64,000 bases of DNA, from assembly GCA_954871525.1 (NCBI GenBank), contig OX940862.1:37068232-37132231 (forward strand). The letters run 5' to 3'. The stretch is from Parietaria judaica (lineage: Eukaryota; Streptophyta; Magnoliopsida; Rosales; Urticaceae). The translations under genes and the position numbers were made by a program. This document shows positions 58,655 through 64,000 of this stretch, one piece after another. Under the pieces are notes generated by a model. That model was given only the letters and a program-made list of their open reading frames with translations, was not told where the DNA came from and did no database searches. The first letter of the stretch is position 1. Each line of letters begins with the position of its first letter.

Positions 58655-59255
58655 TAGGGCTGTAACCGGAGCGAGTATCCGGTTTTTTGGAACTACCCGT
58701 ATCCGGATCCGGTTTTCCGGGTATCCGAAAATCACTACCCGTATCCGGATCCGATAATCCGGATACCTATTTTCAAAACCCTATCTAATTATCCGTATCC
58801 GGTTTTGAAATCCAGATTCAGATATTATCCGGGTATCCGGAAGTCTACCGGATCCGATTTAGAAAAAGAAAAAAAAAGTTAAAACGTATGTTTAATTCCT
58901 CAACCACCATAAAAACCGTACATATGTTGACGTTGTCTCAACTAACAACCACCAAAAAACCGTACAAATCTATTACATATGAAAATGCAAATGCATGAAA
59001 AAACCCTAGAATGAAATGAAATGTCGACTCGAAGGGAGAGTGAGTACTGAGTATTGAGACTTGAGTAACCGTAAAAAATTGAATTAAAAAAATAAAAATT
59101 GAAAATATACCGGGTTTTAAACCGGATACGGGTATCCGAATTTTTAGATATCAAAACCCGTATCCGTATCCGGGTACCCGTATCCAGATTCGGATTTTGA
59201 AATCGGATACGGATGCGGATTTAAAACCGGATACCGGGTTTTCGTTACAACCCTA
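58655..59255. mobile_element. 601-bp hAT-like MITE rich in CCGGATACGGGTA repeats
   Basis: The left end TAGGGCTGTAACCGG and right end CGTTACAACCCTA are inverted repeats. The interior repeats CCGGATCCGG/CCGGGTATCCG words in both orientations around an AT-rich centre. It is absent from copy A at the matching place (near 50580). A clean target duplication was not seen. Confidence 0.75.
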
Positions 59256-59865
59256 GTCAATGTATATGCTTAATAAAACAGTTTCTTCTTAGAATAAACT
59301 TTCAACTAGTTAAACAACATTTCGTTTTAAAAAAAAAATGCAAGCTAAGATATCACGGATCATATTATGTTCTTTTCTATATACCGGGTAAGCATTTAAA
59401 AAAAATATACATTATCTTGTAGCGCTAGACTCCGCACTTTAAGGATACAAATCCTACGGACATCCAGTCCAAATGAGGCGGTAATTCACCCCAAAGTTCT
59501 AAAAACATTCAAAATTTCCCAGACTGTTTATTGTTTTTTATTTATACCTTAAGTAAGCTTACTCGGCCGCCCAAGAATTTCGTATCCCGTGTCCGCCCCG
59601 GCAAAAACTCGACCACCGAGCTCGCCATTATCGACAATGTATTACGTTCTTAACATCAACATTGCTCAATAATATTCTTCCAAAACATGCATTAACAATG
59701 AAATCGTAAGTTTAAGCCAACCCTTAAGAATTCCATGAGCTTGCATGGTAGTCTAGATATTATCGGTTCGGAGAGCTCACAGCTTTGAGCAAACCCTAAC
59801 ATTTCGACCAAGAATCCCAAAAGACGATACGAACACAAATTCTGAATGGAGACCGAGATTCGTAC

Positions 59866-60020
59866 CTCTGCTTCGCAGCAGTCGAAGGCGGGAATGAAGA
59901 ACTCGGTGGCGATATATGGTCGAAAGCGAGCCTCAACAACTCATTGCGAGAAGAACTTCAACGAGAGAGAAGAAATTCGAGCAAAGGGAGAAGATGAAGA
60001 AGACGATGGAAGTTTTATTC
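59866..60020 (-). promoter_or_regulatory. Probable noncoding first exon of chimeric gene copy B
   Basis: It is the counterpart of 50992-51150 with the same GCAGAG|GTACG donor. The only ATG in the shared part is followed by a stop after two codons, supporting a 5' UTR. Confidence 0.55.
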
Positions 60021-60725
60021 ACTGTTGCTACAGTGCCACGCCAAAACCGTGGCGTCGTACTGCTCACTACGGCAAAATCGTTTTTTTACACTTTGGTCCT
60101 CCGAAAAATATGGAGTTTACATATTTGTACAGATTTATAAAAATTATATCATATTTATTTTTAAAATTATTTTTATTTTTTGTTTAAAACTATAAATTTA
60201 TTATATTTAACGGACCACAATACTTTTGGATTATTAATGCGAAAGAAAATAAATCACTATAATATCGAAATTAGACATAAAGAAAAGAAAAGCATTAACG
60301 TATTAAGACATTTAACATTAATATTAACATTGAATTATTTTAAGGAATCCTATTCTATTTAAATAATAAATAATTGGTATAAATCAAAGATACTACATAA
60401 ATATAAGGGTACGAAGATAAAGAAGAGAAAGTTAAATGTAAAATTAATATTTTAATTTGGTGTGAAAAATGGAGTTGGGATAGAGATGAAGTAGTGTTTG
60501 ATGTGACGGTACTGCAAAATGAAATAAAAAATGAGGTTGTTAAATGGAGACGGTCTCGGGCTTGTGAAAATGAAGTTGTCGGACGGAGATGGTCTCACGC
60601 TTGTAAAAATGGAGTTTAAAAATAAAATAAAATAAAAAACTTACAGGACATTTTTTTTGAGAATTTGATTTTAATTTTGAAGGCAAAATACTGTCGTGGA
60701 AAATGATATGCGGCCGAACACAATA

Positions 60726-61414
60726 TAATTATTAGAGATAATTATGATAAAGTACCAAAACTTTAACCTATAGTAGAAATGATGACAATTATATATAAGT
60801 CAACAAATATGAAGTGATATATTATTCCATTCAATTTTTTTATCTTATTCAAATGAGTGAAGAAGTTAGATAACTGGATAAGCACGTAATATGTATTTAA
60901 GATATGATTTAATAACATTACGTAAAAATAAACAAAAGAAAAAATTGATCAACGCCCGTGAAAAGTGCATAGAAATATGTGTCCTTAATTTGTCGAACTT
61001 TGAGTTTTTTTTTTCTTTGCAATTATCCTTAATCATAAAGGCAAGTATTATTTTACTTGTTTTCTCTAAAAATGATATTATTTTGCGCCAAGTTACTCAT
61101 TCTCAGTTGGGTTTTTTTTCTTTTTCTTTTTCACTAACCGAATTCATGCGTCTACACTAAATCTCCATAAATTAATAAAGGCTTATTAGCAAAATACTCA
61201 ACTTAAGTAAAACTATTTTAAAAACTACTCAAGGTTTAATTAATCTAAATTATGCTCAATTCAAAGATTATTTTCCTAAAATACCCCACAAAAAGCTTTT
61301 TAGTATTTACTCCCACAGACTCACAGAGTCGTCTTCTTCGCCAATCTCTCCCCCATTCCTTAACTAGGGTTTTGAACCAGAACCCTCGCCGGAGTTCCGA
61401 CCAGTCCGGCGACC
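60726..61414. other. AT-rich intergenic DNA before the ISY1 fusion
   Basis: No gene was seen. CTAGGGTTTTG at 61363-61373 is a telo-box-like motif in reverse orientation in the probable leader of the ISY1 fragment. Confidence 0.45.
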
Positions 61415-62292
61415 ATGGCTCGTAACGAGGAGAAAGCACAGTCCATGCTCAACCGCTCCATCACCATGAAGGAGGAGGAGAAGAAGAAGCCCAAGGAGCG
61501 CCGCCCCTTCCTGGCCTCCGAGTGCCGCGACCTCGCTGACGCCGACAAGTGGCGCCAGCAGATCCTCCGCGAGATCGGCCGCAAGGTCGCCGAGATCCAG
61601 AACGAGGGCCTCGACGAGCACCGCCTCCGTGACCTCAACGACATTGCCCAAATCGCCAACAAGGCTTCGACCTCATCGAGCTCCTCAATCCATTGTTCAG
61701 ACTCCTCCTGGTAAGAGAGCTTCATATCCTCTCTTTCTTTCTCTCTCTCTATTACGCTGATCTGATTGTGTGGTTTTCATCAGGTTCGTTGGCCAAATCC
61801 GTGAAGCCGAGTCGTGGTTTCGAGGCCGAAGCATCCGAGGTACGGCCCGAGTACATGACGATCTCGTGGGAGCTGAGGGCCCTGGCGAGCCAGGTCCAAT
61901 ACGAGCTCGGCAACGCCGAACCTCACCTTGGGGTTTCCGCTTCGGAGAGGGCGGGGAACTCGAGCCCCCTGTTCGAGAGAGGCTGGCTTTACGAGGAGTA
62001 CTCGGCGAGGCGAAACGAGAGGCTGAAGAGGAAGAAGGGCCACGACAGTAAAGGCGAAGAAAGCGCTGCCAATACCGCCTACGGCCTCGGCGTCACGGTG
62101 GAGTCGGGCAAGCGGGGTAGCTCGAGGAAGATGGGGAGCGCGGTGGTGACGTAGATATCGGGGGCGGCTAGCTCGGGGAGTGAGACATCGAGGTATATGC
62201 TGAGGAGCATGAGCAAGGAGAACAAGAAGCCTCCTCTGCCTGTCTACTCCGACCAGTCCGTGAATCGGCGTATGAGGAAGCCTCAGTACTGA
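61415..62292 (+). pseudogene. ISY1 splicing-factor fragment fused to part of an unknown plant gene
   Basis: From the Met at 61415 the first ~76 codons (ARNEEKAQSMLNR, KPKERRPFLASECRDLADADKWR, EIGRKVAEIQNEGL, HRLRDLND) are the N-terminus of the pre-mRNA splicing factor ISY1, a component of the NineTeen/Prp19-associated spliceosome. Homology stops at LND (about 61642), where ISY1 would continue with ~200 more residues. The DNA after that carries another coding pattern in a different frame: PKSPTRLRPHRAPQS, a donor at 61710 (CCTG|GTAAGA), an acceptor at 61783 (CATCAG|GTTCG), then SLAKSVKPSRGFEAEASEVRPEYMTIS, LFERGWLYEEYSARRNERLKRKKG, GVTVESGKR, an in-frame TAG at 62152, and RYMLRSMSKENKKPPLP to a TGA at 62290-62292. 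I recognise this as a conserved plant family but cannot name it. The retained intron argues for DNA-level fusion, not retrocopying. Confidence 0.7.
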
Positions 62293-62514
62293 GTGTTTTT
62301 TTTTTTTTTGAACAATGGTGATAATCTTCTTGGCAAGTCCTTTTAAGTGTCTTAGGGCCCAAAATAAAATTTTGGGATATTTTCAGCATAAATACTTAAT
62401 TTTGAATCTAATGTATCAAGATCTGATTGCTTATATTTCGATTCAACGTTTGTTAAGAAAAAAAAAACATTTCTTAACAAACATATGCATCTCAGGTTTT
62501 ATAACAATACTGAA
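62293..62514. other. Short AT-rich spacer
   Basis: It contains a TTAAGAAAAAAAAAACATTTCTTAA inverted repeat (62452-62478, hairpin-like). No gene was found. Confidence 0.5.
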
Positions 62515-64000
62515 TTGTAACTCGAGTTACGAAATTGTAACTCCAGTTACATAAGTGTAACTTCAGTTACAAAAGTATGTAATTTCGGTTAAAAAATTGT
62601 TTTAATACATCCATATTAATTCTAATAAAGAAAAAACAATCGTGGAAGCCGAGTGAGGTGTTGAAATTGGATGAAAATGGCAATTCGAATCCAGAGAGAG
62701 ATTGGGAAGCAGTGGCGATGAGGAGCGAATGAGGAAAGTAAAAAAAAAATTGTAATTACAGTTACAATAAGTACATGTATGTAGTATATTTTGTTTATTT
62801 TTTAATTTGGGAATTTGTGTCATTTAAAGGAAAGTAATTATTATTTTTGTAGTTTTGATTTTTAGATATTGGAATAACATTAATATGATAGAGTTGCAAT
62901 GAATAAAAAATACGTTAATGTAACTAAAGTTACATAAAATACATTAATTTAACTGTACTTACCCAAATGTAACTTTACATAAGTGTAACTCTTGTTACCC
63001 GAGTGTAACTATGGTTACCAAAATGTAACTTTAGTTACATAAGTGTAACTCCAATTACATAAGTGTAACTGTAGTTACCAAAATGTAATTTTAGTAACTT
63101 TAGTTACATAAGTGTAACTGCAGTTACCCAAGTGTAACTGTAGTTACCCAAATGTAACTTTAGTTACATAAGTGTAACTCCAGTTACATAAGTGAAGTTG
63201 TAGTTACCAAAATGTAATTTTAGTAATTTTAGTTACACAAGTGTAAATGTAGTTACCCAAATGTAAATTTAGTTACATAAGTGTAACTCTTGTTACCAAG
63301 TGTAACTGTAGTTACACAAATGTAACTTTAGTTATATTAGTGTAACTGTACATACCCAAATGTAACTTTAGTTACATAAGTGTAACTCTTGTTACCCAAA
63401 TGTAACAGTAGTTACCCAAATGTAACTTTAGTTACATAAGTGTAACTCCAGTTACCCAAGTGTAATTGTAGTTACCTAAATGTAATTTTAGTAACTTTAG
63501 TTACATAAGTGTAACTACAGTTACCCAAGTGTAACTGTACTTACCCAAATGTAACTTTAGTTACATAAGTGTAACTCTTGTTACCCAAGTGTAACTATAC
63601 TTACCCAAATGTAACTTTAGTAACATAAGTGTAACTCCAGTTACTAAAGTGTAACTGTAGTTACCCTAATGTGATTTTAGTAACTTTAGTTAAATAAGTG
63701 TTACTATAGTTACTTAAGTGTGATTGTACTTACCCACATGTAACTTTAGTTACATAAGTGTAACTCTTGTTACCCAAGTGTAACTGTAGTTACCCAAATG
63801 TAAATTTAGTTACAAAAGTGTAACTCTTGTTACCAAGTGTAAATGTAGTTACCCAAATGTAACTTTAGTTAGATAAGTGTAATTGTACATACTGAAATAT
63901 AACTTTAGTTACATAAGTGTAACTCTTGTTACCCAAGTGTAACTATAGTTACCAAAATGTAACTTTAGTTACATAAGTGTAACTTCAATTACATAAGTGT
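62515..64000. repeat. Palindromic minisatellite GTAACTnnAGTTAC, running off the window
   Basis: A small cluster at 62515-62600 is followed by a dense array from about 62885 to the window end. The units are ~18-20 bp, such as GTGTAACTCCAGTTACATAA and ATGTAACTTTAGTTACATAA. Most contain the 14-bp palindrome GTAACT-nn-AGTTAC. The units alternate in a loose higher-order pattern (CTCTTGTTACC, CTGTAGTTACC, CTTTAGTTACA). No gene is present. Similar words occur at 47040-47330 inside the copy A insertion. Confidence 0.92.

Larger units (their letters stand above)
52235..60725. repeat. Segmental duplication, copy B
   Basis: It begins with an NPF 3' remnant, passes through the second chimeric BRCA1-like gene and its leader exon, and ends at GTCGTGGAAAATGATA near 60705. 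Unique insertions in B include the hAT MITEs at 52317-52820 and 58655-59255. Confidence 0.88.

Noticed and set aside
43490..60725. The chimeric genes carried as cargo of one large MULE
   Set aside because: No matching terminal inverted repeats were seen around either copy; both begin at NPF remnants, which fits tandem duplication.

Overview
The window is plant nuclear DNA, most likely from a eudicot. Its genes have GT-AG introns, an NRT1/PTR (NPF) transporter gene, telo-box-like AAACCCTAA/G motifs, a Tat-type Ty3/Gypsy retrotransposon, a MULE carrying a DUF1985 gene, and several hAT-like MITEs. I could not assign a species. No rRNA, tRNA or CRISPR was recognised.

Layout. 1-6.4 kb: a JASON-like gene on the minus strand (4 exons, reconstructed), then a GC-rich 305-bp MITE with near-perfect 8-bp target duplications, a minisatellite and an old LTR relic. 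6.4-9.2 kb: a two-RRM glycine-rich RNA-binding protein gene whose single intron holds degenerate ~350-bp tandem repeats. 11.0-25.5 kb: NPF copy 1, which has no final exon and whose second intron contains a complete, very young 12.7-kb Tat/Gypsy element (696-bp LTRs with one mismatch, TSD ACGAT). The element encodes gag-pro and pol on the minus strand. The two are separated by an amber stop in the exact tobamovirus-type leaky context. On the plus strand it carries a spliced gene of about 1,018 codons with its own TATA box. 27.0-33.2 kb: a MULE with ~83-bp TIRs, a decayed mudrA-type transposase and a convergent broken DUF1985 gene. 33-39 kb: TE debris, including a solo-LTR-like block and a 178-bp hAT MITE with perfect TSDs. 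39.8-43.5 kb: an intact NPF transporter gene (591 aa).

43.5-60.7 kb is a tandem segmental duplication of about 8 kb. Each copy starts with remnants of an NPF 3' end and then carries, on the minus strand, a gene whose exons join in frame as DUF1985 - coiled-coil linker - extended PHD - BRCT, that is, a transposon-borne Ulp1-associated domain joined to the C-terminal half of a BRCA1-like protein. The copies have different lesions: copy A lost the exon that starts the first BRCT domain and took a ~1.5-kb insertion bearing a MYB fragment; copy B has a one-base deletion in the linker exon. 61.4-62.3 kb is a fusion of an ISY1 splicing-factor fragment with part of another gene. From 62.5 kb to the window end runs a minisatellite built on the palindrome GTAACTnnAGTTAC.

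Only three genes look intact: the JASON-like gene, the RNA-binding protein and NPF copy 2. Most of the rest is transposon sequence or gene copies rearranged by duplication and insertion. All exon models were derived by hand from reading frame, splice consensus and family knowledge, without transcript data.
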